A DNA stretch of 64,000 nt from Hymenobacter caeli (lineage in GTDB: Bacteria > Bacteroidota > Bacteroidia > Cytophagales > Hymenobacteraceae): the NCBI RefSeq assembly GCF_013294115.1, contig NZ_JABSNP010000023.1, forward strand, positions 1 to 64,000, written 5' to 3'. The notes under the pieces are model-generated. The model was given only the letters and a program-made list of their open reading frames with translations, made no database searches and was not told where the DNA came from. Position 1 is the first letter of the stretch. Every line of letters starts with the position of its first letter. This document shows positions 7,524 through 15,166 of the stretch, piece after piece. The position numbers and the translations under genes were made by a program.

Positions 7524-8525
7524 TTAAGCGGCCATCAGCCAGCTTCTTTCGGCGGCGGCATATTCGCGGGCCGTATCGTCATCTTCCACCAGCATAGGCA
7601 GCAGTACTGGGGCGGGGGTGGGTGCTTTGGGCTCTTCATCCACCGTCCCTAGAATGAGTGTGGCCGCCCGCTGGGCTTTGCTGGCAGCTTGCAGCACCAG
7701 CTTTTTATCGTTTTTCAGCCGCTCCAGCCAGGTCTTAATGTAGGCCACGGCGTTCTCTTCGGTCTGCTCGGTGTTGAGGCCGGCGGCGGCGCAGAGGAAG
7801 GACGCGCCCATTTCGGCCGTCAGCTCCTCGCGGGCGTAGCTGGCCGACTGCTTGCCCTCGCCGGCAGTCAGGTCGGGGCGGTTGAGGCGGGCGGCGTGGC
7901 CGGTGCTGTGGGTCAACTCGTGGAACAGGGTAGCGTAGTAGCCTTCGGCGGTGGTGAAGGTGGCCGGCTCGGGCATGTTCACCAGGTCCAGGGCCGGGGC
8001 GTAGTAGGCGCGCTGATGCAGGTGCTGAATGGCCGGGCGGCCGTCCCAGCTGGCCACGATGGCCTCAACTGCTCCGAGGGGCGAGTGGTCGCGCTGCGTT
8101 ATCTCGGGCAGGTTAAAGTCAATGTTTTCGATGTCTTCCACTGAAAACACGGTGTAGTACTTTAGGAAGGGCATTTTCTCCTCCTGCCCGGTTTGCTGGT
8201 TCTCACGCACCGAAACGTTGTAGTAGACCACCGGGTGACCCTTGGCTCCCTTGCGCACGTTGCCGCCCAACGCCAGCGCCTGCTTGAAAGTCAGAAAGAA
8301 GGGCAGCGTCCCGCTGAAGTGCAGCAAAAAAGCGTTGATGCCGGTGTAGGCTTTGCCGGTGGCATAGTTGCGGGGCAGGCCGTACACGGCGTTCCACGGC
8401 TTGCGCCAGGGAATAATGCCGCCTTCCAGGGCCGACACAATGCGGTCGGTAACCAATTGGTAAACGTCGGGGCGGGTGGCCGTGGTGGGGGCTGCCTTGG
8501 CGGTAGCTGAGCGGGTCTTCTTCAT
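7524..8525 (-). CDS. ArdC-like antirestriction protein (ssDNA-binding domain plus zincin-like domain)
   Basis: The 333-residue protein has the two-domain plan of ArdC/TraC-N proteins. The N-terminal ArdC-type ssDNA-binding domain (about residues 18-140) contains IPWRKPW, YTGINAFLL and KGHPVVYY. The C-terminal domain is a zincin-like metallopeptidase with HELTHSTGH at 202-210 and a Glu-rich helix (REELTAEMG, ~233-240) that supplies the third ligand. Such proteins enter recipients with the transferred strand and protect incoming DNA from restriction. Linkage to DUF932, DUF3846-like and tra genes fits a conjugative element. Its upstream region carries a duplicated promoter block. Confidence 0.88.
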   Translation of the reverse strand: MKKTRSATAKAAPTTATRPDVYQLVTDRIVSALEGGIIPWRKPWNAVYGLPRNYATGKAYTGINAFLLHFSGTLPFFLTFKQALALGGNVRKGAKGHPVVYYNVSVRENQQTGQEEKMPFLKYYTVFSVEDIENIDFNLPEITQRDHSPLGAVEAIVASWDGRPAIQHLHQRAYYAPALDLVNMPEPATFTTAEGYYATLFHELTHSTGHAARLNRPDLTAGEGKQSASYAREELTAEMGASFLCAAAGLNTEQTEENAVAYIKTWLERLKNDKKLVLQAASKAQRAATLILGTVDEEPKAPTPAPVLLPMLVEDDDTAREYAAAERSWLMAA

Positions 8526-8560
8526 GATAAAGCGCTGTTTTACTGGGCGTTTACTATACT

Positions 8561-8629
8561 TATTATACGCAAAACAGGCTTTATTAGTTCTCTTTTTTAT
8601 TTATTTTATATATCTTTTTGCTCTTTATT
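8561..8629 (-). promoter_or_regulatory. Duplicated promoter block upstream of the ArdC-like gene
   Basis: CGTATAATA (minus strand, 8561-8569) has its near end 36 bp from the start at 8525, and the 21-bp block at 8609-8629 has its near end 84 bp from it. The DUF3846-like gene has the same sequences at 36 and 83-84 bp. Nearly identical spacing argues for a shared regulator or promoter class. Confidence 0.6.
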
Positions 8630-8640
8630 GATGACATTAA

Positions 8641-8670
8641 TCCGACTTTTTTCCCTACTGCCCCTGTTGG
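8641..8670. repeat. Second copy of the 2281-2312 leader repeat
   Basis: TCCGACTTTTTTCCCTACTG and the following CCCCTGTTGG match 2281-2312 closely, with only a few differences. A weaker third match (TTATTTTTCCCATCGCCCCTG) lies at about 6263-6283. All three lie upstream of leftward genes, next to the AT-rich promoter parts. They could be remnants of promoter duplications or binding sites for a plasmid protein. Confidence 0.4.
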
Positions 8671-8831
8671 CATTCGGCCCGCTCGCTAACCGAATCGCGC
8701 CGATTCGGCACCATTCAATTACGCATTGGTAAACTCAATGCACACTGGCTAAACTTGCGGCGGAGACGTTGAAAATCAGCATTTTTTCTTGAAAGGCAAA
8801 CAAACCCGTCAGCAGCTATTTCAGCAAAATA

Positions 8832-8928
8832 GTACCCGTTCAAGTATAGAATAACCCTTGAGGCGTATATTTATACCCGAAAGGGTACTTTAATGTAATA
8901 TCCGCTCATTTTGCCCCCGAACGGGTAC
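8832..8928 (+). promoter_or_regulatory. Operator repeats and promoter of the hipBST-like operon
   Basis: GTACCCGTTC at 8832-8841 and GAACGGGTAC at 8919-8928 form a 10-bp inverted pair. Between them TACCC-GAAA-GGGTA at 8874-8887 gives a third, self-contained inverted site. The last arm lies 8 bp before the hipB start codon. HipB-type antitoxins bind short inverted repeats in their own promoter, and three TACCC/GGGTA sites in 100 bp fit an autoregulated toxin-antitoxin operon. Confidence 0.65.
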
Positions 8929-8935
8929 ACCAATT

Positions 8936-9160
8936 ATGACGAATACATTGGCCACTTTTGTCAAGCGCCGCCGCAAGCTGTTGCACTTGTCCCAGCCAGA
9001 TTTAGCTGCCAAGGCCGGGGTAGGGCTACGCTTCGTGCGCGAGATGGAGCAGGGCAAAGCCACCCTACGGCTGGATAAGGTGAACCTCGTGCTGCGGCTG
9101 TTCGGCCACGAGCTGGCCCCGGCTCCTCTCGACCGTACCCTGTTAGCGGAGCCAGTATGA
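8936..9160 (+). CDS. hipB: HipB-like HTH antitoxin/repressor
   Basis: A 74-residue XRE-family helix-turn-helix protein. The helices KRRRKLLHLSQPDLAAKAGV and GLRFVREMEQGKATLRLDKVN are the recognisable HTH core, with the typical short C-terminal tail. It is the first gene of a three-gene unit and overlaps the next gene by 4 bp (ATGA). By analogy it represses the operon through the GGGTAC-type sites upstream and takes part in neutralising the kinase. Family assignment is secure; the operator is inferred. Confidence 0.85.
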   Translation: MTNTLATFVKRRRKLLHLSQPDLAAKAGVGLRFVREMEQGKATLRLDKVNLVLRLFGHELAPAPLDRTLLAEPV

Positions 9161-9486
9161 GACGGGCCGAAGTACACCTGCACGGGCAGCTGGCTGGGTA
9201 CCTCACCCAGGACGAGCAGGGCTACACCTTTGCCTACGCGCCCGCGCACCTGCTGACTGTCGGTGCCGAGCCCGTGAGCTTGACCCTGCCGCTGCGCCCC
9301 TCGCCCTACGTGGAGCGGGTGCTGTTTCCATTTTTTGATGGCTTGATTCCCGAGGGCTGGTTGCTGGAAGTGGCCGAGCGCAACTGGAAGCTCAATACCC
9401 GGGACCGGATGGGCCTGCTGCTGGCCTGCTGCCGCGACTGCATCGGGGCAGTGAGCATTCACCCCCTGGAAACTGACGAGCTATGA
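9157..9486 (+). CDS. hipS: HipS-like protein (HipA N-terminal subdomain as a separate gene)
   Basis: A 109-residue protein equal to the N-terminal subdomain 1 of HipA, starting V-HLHGQLAGYLTQDEQGYTF and containing PYVERVLFPFFDGLIPEGWLLE, the block that precedes the kinase core in full-length HipA. In HipBST systems this part is a stand-alone protein acting as the antitoxin to the HipT kinase. The gene overlaps hipB and hipT by 4 bp each. The function here is inferred from that family. Confidence 0.82.
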   Translation: MRRAEVHLHGQLAGYLTQDEQGYTFAYAPAHLLTVGAEPVSLTLPLRPSPYVERVLFPFFDGLIPEGWLLEVAERNWKLNTRDRMGLLLACCRDCIGAVSIHPLETDEL

Positions 9487-10439
9487 GCCGCTGCCTGTAT
9501 TGCTACCAGCCCTTGCCCGCCACCACCGAAGGCCCGGCGTATCACCCGGCGTGCAGCCGCAAGCTGTTCGGCAAGGCCGTGCCGCCGGCATTTCCCTACA
9601 CCGAGGCCGAAATGCTGGCCCTGGCCGAGGCCGTCGTGCGCCAGCACATCACCGTCACCGGGGTGCAGCCCAAGCTCTCGCTAAGCGTGGCCCCAGCCGG
9701 CGCGGCCGGGCAGCCCAGCCGCTTCACCATCGTGGGGGCGCTCGATGGGGAGTACATCCTAAAGCCGCCCACCGCGCGCTACCCGCACCTCCCCGAAGTA
9801 GAAGACCTGACCATGCACCTGGCCACGCTGGCCCACCTGCCCACCGTGCCCCACGGGCTGCTGCGCCTGGAGGGCGGGGCGCTGGCCTACGTTACGCGCC
9901 GTATTGACCGGGTGAAAGGCCGCAAGCTGGCCATGGAAGACATGTGCCAGCTCACCGAGCGGCTGACGGAAAACAAGTACGACGGCTCCCACGAGCAGGT
10001 GGCCAAGGCCATCCTTAAATACTCGGCCAACCCCGGCCTGGATGTGGTTAATTACTACGAATTGGTGCTGTTCAGCTTCCTGACCGGCAACGCCGACATG
10101 CACCTCAAGAACTTTTCGCTGCTGCAAACGCCCGGCCTGGGCTACGGGCTGGCCCCGGCCTACGACCTGGTGGCCACCGCCCTGGTTAACCCCGCCGACA
10201 CCGAAGAGCTGGCCCTCACCCTCAACGGCAAGAAGAAGCGTCTGCGGCAGACCGACTTCCGGCAGGCCGCCCAGCGCGCCGGCGTCGACGACAAAGTGGT
10301 GACGGGCATGCTCTCACGCTTCGAAAAAGCCCAGCCTGCCTGGCACGAGTTCATTGACAGCAGCTTTGTGCCGGAGGCGTTGCAACAGCAGTTCCACCAG
10401 CTGCTGGACAGTCGTTTTGGGCAGTTGGGCTTGACTTAA
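9483..10439 (+). CDS. hipT: HipT/HipA-like serine/threonine kinase toxin
   Basis: A 318-residue kinase. A zinc-binding-like head (C4, C7, H21, C24) is followed by ITVTGVQPKLSLSV (P-loop-like segment, ~57-69), the lysine in YILKPP (K94), the catalytic block GNADMHLKNF (D205, N210) and LAPAYDLV (metal-binding D228). All expected HipA kinase residues are present, so it should be active. HipA phosphorylates glutamyl-tRNA synthetase and HipT tryptophanyl-tRNA synthetase, blocking translation; the target here is unknown. The defence-like three-gene operon starts 121 bp downstream. Confidence 0.85.
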   Translation: MSRCLYCYQPLPATTEGPAYHPACSRKLFGKAVPPAFPYTEAEMLALAEAVVRQHITVTGVQPKLSLSVAPAGAAGQPSRFTIVGALDGEYILKPPTARYPHLPEVEDLTMHLATLAHLPTVPHGLLRLEGGALAYVTRRIDRVKGRKLAMEDMCQLTERLTENKYDGSHEQVAKAILKYSANPGLDVVNYYELVLFSFLTGNADMHLKNFSLLQTPGLGYGLAPAYDLVATALVNPADTEELALTLNGKKKRLRQTDFRQAAQRAGVDDKVVTGMLSRFEKAQPAWHEFIDSSFVPEALQQQFHQLLDSRFGQLGLT

Positions 10440-10560
10440 TTGATGCGCCAGCAATTGAGGGCCACTGTGAGGCTACTGGAATGGGCCAGAATAAAACTAC
10501 GCTATTTTGCGAGCCGAAACAGGGCCGCCGCTCACACCTGGCCCGCCGCGTTACATTACC

Positions 10561-11205
10561 ATGAAAATAGCCCCTTACCGAGAGCGTTTGCGTGTTTTGC
10601 TCATCCTCTACTTTTTCTCCGAGGAGTATACGGAGCCATTGGAGCCAACACTGGCTAGGGTCTTTTACTCGGAAGTAAAAATTCAAAAAGTAGACTTTCT
10701 GCTGCGCTACCCCAGCTATCTATGCTTTGAATTGCTACGCTTGCACCAAGAAACCGGAGTGCCGAGTGGGGCTGATGTGCAGCAAATTGTCAGCACTGTT
10801 TTCGCTAAGGGGGAACCTGAACTGCGCACCGATGAAATGAAGCGCTTTTTTTATGGGGCTTATCAGGATTTGGACGACATCATCGGCTTTCTAAAATCAG
10901 TGGGGCTGGTCGAGTTTAGAAAACAGACCAGCATGGGGCTAAAGGACATCCGAAAAGCGTACTTCCTCACGCAAGACGGAATTCAACGCATCGAGCGGGG
11001 CTTAGTCAACGTGCCCTCGGCATCCTGGTATTTTGAGCGCTGCCAGCTCATCAAACGCTACTTTGCCGATGCCTCAGGCACCCAGTTGAAAAACCGGCAG
11101 TACGCCATTGAGGAATACCGGGAAACGCCACTCGGCGATTACATCCAGGACATCGAGGCAATGGTTCGGACCGAATACTTCACCTTGTTCAACACCCAGC
11201 TATGA
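10561..11205 (+). CDS. ABC three-component-like middle component
   Basis: The start at the ATG at 10561 (MKIAPYRERLRVLL) gives 214 residues; the upstream extension of the frame lacks coding character. The protein has an N-terminal helical part, then VFYSEVKIQKVDFLLRYPSY, resembling the qKldF..RYP block of small partner proteins of SMC-like ABC ATPases in ABC three-component (ABC-3C) conflict systems. A winged-helix-like region with DIIGFLKSVGLVEFRKQT and RKAYFLTQDGIQRIE follows. The stop overlaps the ATPase start by 4 bp, so the proteins are probably made in fixed ratio. The ABC-3C link rests on remembered motif and gene order, not a search. Confidence 0.6.
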   Translation: MKIAPYRERLRVLLILYFFSEEYTEPLEPTLARVFYSEVKIQKVDFLLRYPSYLCFELLRLHQETGVPSGADVQQIVSTVFAKGEPELRTDEMKRFFYGAYQDLDDIIGFLKSVGLVEFRKQTSMGLKDIRKAYFLTQDGIQRIERGLVNVPSASWYFERCQLIKRYFADASGTQLKNRQYAIEEYRETPLGDYIQDIEAMVRTEYFTLFNTQL

Positions 11206-13337
11206 GCGCCGCCACCGAACTAGAAAAACTCAGCAAGCTGGTGGCCAAACGCGCGGGCGGCACCATGGCACTGCCCCAGATTCAGGAGCTGCTGACGCTG
11301 GACGAAGACGCCTACCAGCGTGATAGTCCCCGCTCCGTCGGGAAGACCCTGCGAGTGGTATCGATATCTTTTTCCGGCGTAAAAAACACCGGGGAGGTAA
11401 TCGAATGCGCCCGCACGATGGCCGACGGTGTCAACCTGTGGGTGGCCGACAACTCCAAAGGCAAAACCAGTATTTTCAAAGTGTTGAAGCTGGCGCTTTC
11501 TGGTAATGACAGCCTGGATAAGGAAATTATGGGCTGGCTGCGGGAAGCCTGGGTCGAATTTAAAATCGGCGGCAACTCCTATTCGGTGCATATGACCAAG
11601 GGAGAGAATGACCGCAGCCCCATCTACCGGTTTTATAACGCCAATCGACAGGTCTTGCAAGCCTTCAGCCCGGAGCAGGTGGAGGCTGCGCAAAGCTTCA
11701 AAGGCGTGCTGACGAATTACGCGGATTTTATTGAAAACCTCTTTTTCCGCGAGTTTGACTACTACCGGCTGCAACGAACCCAACGGGCTTCCCAAAAAGA
11801 CAACCCCAACTTGCTGACCGTGCCGGCCAGCTGGAAAACCTATTTCAAAGCCATTTTTCTTGAAGCCAACGACAACTCCTTTTTCTATGGCAACCAGTCG
11901 GAGCTGGTCTTCCAGATGCTGCTGGGATTGGAGCTAACATATCCTATCAATCGGCTGAAGGTGAAGGCCGACAACCTGAAGAATGATATTGGCCTGCATA
12001 AGATGCAGGCTGCGCCACAAGCCGCAGCTGACCCAACTCGCCTGACGGGGCTGCAAACTGATTTGCAAGAGATTGAACGCCGAACTTCGGTGCTTACCCA
12101 AGCCTTAACCGTTCCCGCTACGCCAGCTCAAGCTACTACGCTGCGCCAGCTAGAAATAGCGCGAAACCGCTACAATACGTTGTCGCAACTGCAAACCACG
12201 CTGAACGCCGAGATTATTAGCGGTAACAACGAGCATAACGACCTGGAAAAGCAGGCTACGCGCGCCTACCGTAGCATGAACGAGAGTACGGTGGAAATGA
12301 ACAAGCGAAACCGCCGCCTCAATGACCTGACTGAGTACGAGCAGTTCGGAGAATTCTTCAACAGCTTAGAGGTCAAAACCTGTCCTAGCTGCAGCCACGA
12401 CGTGGCCACCGCACGGGTAGTGCAGGAGAAGAAGACCGGCAGCTGCCGGCTGTGCACCGACCACCAAGTGCCGGCCCAAGCCATCGAGCCGGAAGCCTAT
12501 GCCGAGCAGGTAGCCCAATTGCAGACTGAGGCGCAAGGCTTCAAGGTGGACGAGTACAACTTCAAAGTCAAGCTGGCCGGCCTGCGCCATCAGCAATCGC
12601 TGCTGACGAAGCAGTTGGGCGAAAAGAAGGAACGCCTGGCCGGTATTTCGCTGCAACCCGTAATTACGGAGATAGAGCAACTAGAAAAGGCCGCCAGCGC
12701 ACCGCCGCCCGTGGTAGTGGACGTGTTGGCCACGGTAACCGAAATGACGGCGCTGAACGTGCGCAAAGCGGCGATTGAGGTCGAGGTGAAGGCCCTGGCT
12801 ACTCCGGGCGGCGGCACCGATACCCAACTGGCCGAGATGGAGCTAAAAGTGAACTTGCTGGAAATTGCGCGGACGGAGCTGCTGGTGATGCAGGCCGAAC
12901 GCAGCCAAACGGTAGTACACCAGTTGGAAGCGCTTTACCTCAAGCACTTGCAGGCCTTCGGCCTACTGCACTACGAAAAGGTGAGCATCGATGGGGACTT
13001 TCGCATTCACTTCACCAAACACGAGCAGGAATTCAAATTTGACGAGCTTTCGGCCGGCGAGCAGCTACGGGCTAGGCTAGGGCTGTACATTGCCTTGATA
13101 GACATGGATGTGCAGTTCCAAAACGGCCGGCATCCACGGTTCATCATGCTCGATTCGCCGGCCGGTGAAGAGGCCGACCAGACTTTTTTGGAGGGGCTAA
13201 AGGACACGCTGGCCTATATTGAATCGGCTCTTGGTAGCGAGCTGCAAGTATTCGTGGGGACGGCGCAGCGGGAACTGCAGGCGGCCGTGTCCCCGGAAAA
13301 AGCAGATGTGCGTACCAGAGGCGAGTTCTTTTTCTAA
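11202..13337 (+). CDS. SMC/Rad50-like ABC ATPase with zinc-hook-like insert
   Basis: A 711-residue ATPase. Walker A is ADNSKGKTS (82-90), the ABC signature is LSAGEQ (616-621) and Walker B is RFIMLDSP (646-653), so the two halves of the nucleotide-binding domain flank a long coiled-coil insert (about 270-590). In the middle of the insert are two CxxC pairs, C394/C397 and C415/C418, forming a zinc-binding knuckle reminiscent of the Rad50 hook but with four Cys in one chain. Walker B reads LDSP rather than LDEP, and the following GEEAD could supply the catalytic acid. It overlaps its neighbours by 4 bp upstream and 1 bp downstream (TAATG). Confidence 0.82.
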   Translation: MSAATELEKLSKLVAKRAGGTMALPQIQELLTLDEDAYQRDSPRSVGKTLRVVSISFSGVKNTGEVIECARTMADGVNLWVADNSKGKTSIFKVLKLALSGNDSLDKEIMGWLREAWVEFKIGGNSYSVHMTKGENDRSPIYRFYNANRQVLQAFSPEQVEAAQSFKGVLTNYADFIENLFFREFDYYRLQRTQRASQKDNPNLLTVPASWKTYFKAIFLEANDNSFFYGNQSELVFQMLLGLELTYPINRLKVKADNLKNDIGLHKMQAAPQAAADPTRLTGLQTDLQEIERRTSVLTQALTVPATPAQATTLRQLEIARNRYNTLSQLQTTLNAEIISGNNEHNDLEKQATRAYRSMNESTVEMNKRNRRLNDLTEYEQFGEFFNSLEVKTCPSCSHDVATARVVQEKKTGSCRLCTDHQVPAQAIEPEAYAEQVAQLQTEAQGFKVDEYNFKVKLAGLRHQQSLLTKQLGEKKERLAGISLQPVITEIEQLEKAASAPPPVVVDVLATVTEMTALNVRKAAIEVEVKALATPGGGTDTQLAEMELKVNLLEIARTELLVMQAERSQTVVHQLEALYLKHLQAFGLLHYEKVSIDGDFRIHFTKHEQEFKFDELSAGEQLRARLGLYIALIDMDVQFQNGRHPRFIMLDSPAGEEADQTFLEGLKDTLAYIESALGSELQVFVGTAQRELQAAVSPEKADVRTRGEFFF

Positions 13338-15142
13338 TGCCCTTGCCTGCTTCGCTCGACTACGCCCAATTCAGCACCCAGCCGCTAGACTATCGGATTG
13401 AATGGTTCGATGAGTTGGCCTGGGATAGCATTGCCGTGCCCACCGAGCAGCGCACCATTAAGCGATTTTTGAGCGCCGTATTCGAGCAAGACCCCAACCA
13501 GCACGTGCGCAAAAAGGCGCTGGAATTAATTGGGGAACTGGCCTTGGCCGATGTACTGCGGGTCGATTTTGCCCGGGATTTTCTGCTCGATGTGGCCGCA
13601 GCCGAAGAGCGCTACATCAGCATCTGTAAGCTCAAGTACTTGTTTCTGCTCTGCGGGGATGATGCCGACGTGTATCTGGCGCTCACGAGTGCCCTCGGGA
13701 ATACCGACGAAGAAATTGCTTCAGAAGCTTACTTCCGGCAAGGGCTGGTACACCTGCTGTACCGGACCGGCCAGGCCACCGAGCAACAGTTTTTTGAAGA
13801 GGTAGCCCAGGCAAATCAGTGTTTTCGACAGGCCCGAATACTGGCCGAGAATCGGGTCGATGCCGAGTTTTTCGGCTTGGTTGCCGACTGCCTGATTGCC
13901 CTACTCGGGCAGCGGCGCGAACACTACGAGCCCTTGCTGGCGGCCCTCAATACCCTGCTCTGGCAGCGGCAGCTATGGAGCTGGCAACAACCCACCTACT
14001 TGCTGGAATGGCATATTCTACACGGCCTTGACAACCTGCGGCTAATCGGCGAGCGCACGGCGGCCGAGTCGTCGTGGACGGACTATCACCAGGAGTTTGC
14101 CAAGCTCAGCAAGCTGTGTAATGATATTGCTTTGCTGGATTCCCTCAGCAGCACTTTGCAAAACTCCTATCAGCAATTCGCTAATGGCATCGCCAGTCGA
14201 GTGATGCGCCATTACTACGTGCAGAACCTGTCCGCCTGTCGGCTGAAAATCAGCGCGGTGCTCGCCGAGCTGGGAGAACAAAATGCTGACCTAACTCTTT
14301 TTTTACAGCAGTTGGAGGCGGCGCTTGAAAAAAAAAGCGAAGCCGACACCACCAACCAGATAGCCCAGCTAATTCGCGCCTTTCCCCAAATTGAGCCTGC
14401 CCGGATTATGCGCGATGTAGCAGCCCTGAGTACGGCCGGACAGGCTGACGCTCAACTGCTGGCGGACCTTGCGTTTCGCTACCTGCCCGAAACGCAGCAA
14501 GGTAGCTTCGTTGACTATGAAACGGGCTTCTTAGTAGGTGACGAAGTGTTGGCCAACATTGCGCGGGAAATACAGCACGTCTTACCCACGCTCGCACCTA
14601 AGCAGCAGAGCACGTTTTTCCGTGCCCTGGCGGATATCATTTCCTATGCTTACCGGTCGATAAGACAGCCTAAACGGTTTTTTCCGCATCTGTATGACCC
14701 TGCTGAAGACAAGGAAGAAACATTCCAAAATCACCTGTTTATGGCCTTGACGTCCAGTAGCCGAGCTGAATACTACAGCTACGAACCGGCCGATAAAATC
14801 GGGAGCGGCCGAATGGACATCGTGTATTCGGAAAACAATCTTGTTTTTCCGATAGAAATCAAAAAGGACGACAGCAAACCTGATTGGTCTTTGATAAAAG
14901 CAAACTATCTGGCGCAGGCCCAAACCTACGTGCACGCCTACCATCAACTGGGCTTGCTGGTAGTTTTCGATATCAGCCCGAAAAAGGGCGGGGCTCCGGT
15001 CAATGATTTTCGGGAGTTGTTTACGTTGATGCACTTATCCCCTTACTACAACCTTGGAAATACTCGACCAGACTACGTAGTGGCTTGTATAATTCCGGGC
15101 AATAAAGTGTCGCCAAGTGCTTATACTAATTATAGTTCCTAG
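13337..15142 (+). CDS. Helical-repeat protein with C-terminal PD-(D/E)XK nuclease domain (putative effector)
   Basis: A 601-residue protein. The first ~460 residues are almost all helical and look like HEAT/TPR-type repeats (e.g. VRKKALELIGELALADVLRV). The C-terminal ~140 residues form a nuclease: an FQNHLFMALTSS helix, IGSGRMDIVY with D494, then FPIEIKK with E507 and K509, then a Gln-containing helix LAQAQTYVHAYHQ. This D..ExK..Q layout is that of restriction-endonuclease-fold enzymes. As the last gene of an MC-like/ABC-ATPase operon it is the likely effector, with the ATPase gating cleavage. A 24-bp gap separates it from the convergent TOPRIM gene. Confidence 0.72.
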   Translation: MPLPASLDYAQFSTQPLDYRIEWFDELAWDSIAVPTEQRTIKRFLSAVFEQDPNQHVRKKALELIGELALADVLRVDFARDFLLDVAAAEERYISICKLKYLFLLCGDDADVYLALTSALGNTDEEIASEAYFRQGLVHLLYRTGQATEQQFFEEVAQANQCFRQARILAENRVDAEFFGLVADCLIALLGQRREHYEPLLAALNTLLWQRQLWSWQQPTYLLEWHILHGLDNLRLIGERTAAESSWTDYHQEFAKLSKLCNDIALLDSLSSTLQNSYQQFANGIASRVMRHYYVQNLSACRLKISAVLAELGEQNADLTLFLQQLEAALEKKSEADTTNQIAQLIRAFPQIEPARIMRDVAALSTAGQADAQLLADLAFRYLPETQQGSFVDYETGFLVGDEVLANIAREIQHVLPTLAPKQQSTFFRALADIISYAYRSIRQPKRFFPHLYDPAEDKEETFQNHLFMALTSSSRAEYYSYEPADKIGSGRMDIVYSENNLVFPIEIKKDDSKPDWSLIKANYLAQAQTYVHAYHQLGLLVVFDISPKKGGAPVNDFRELFTLMHLSPYYNLGNTRPDYVVACIIPGNKVSPSAYTNYSS

Positions 15143-15166
15143 ATAATCAATCCAACTAAAACAGCC

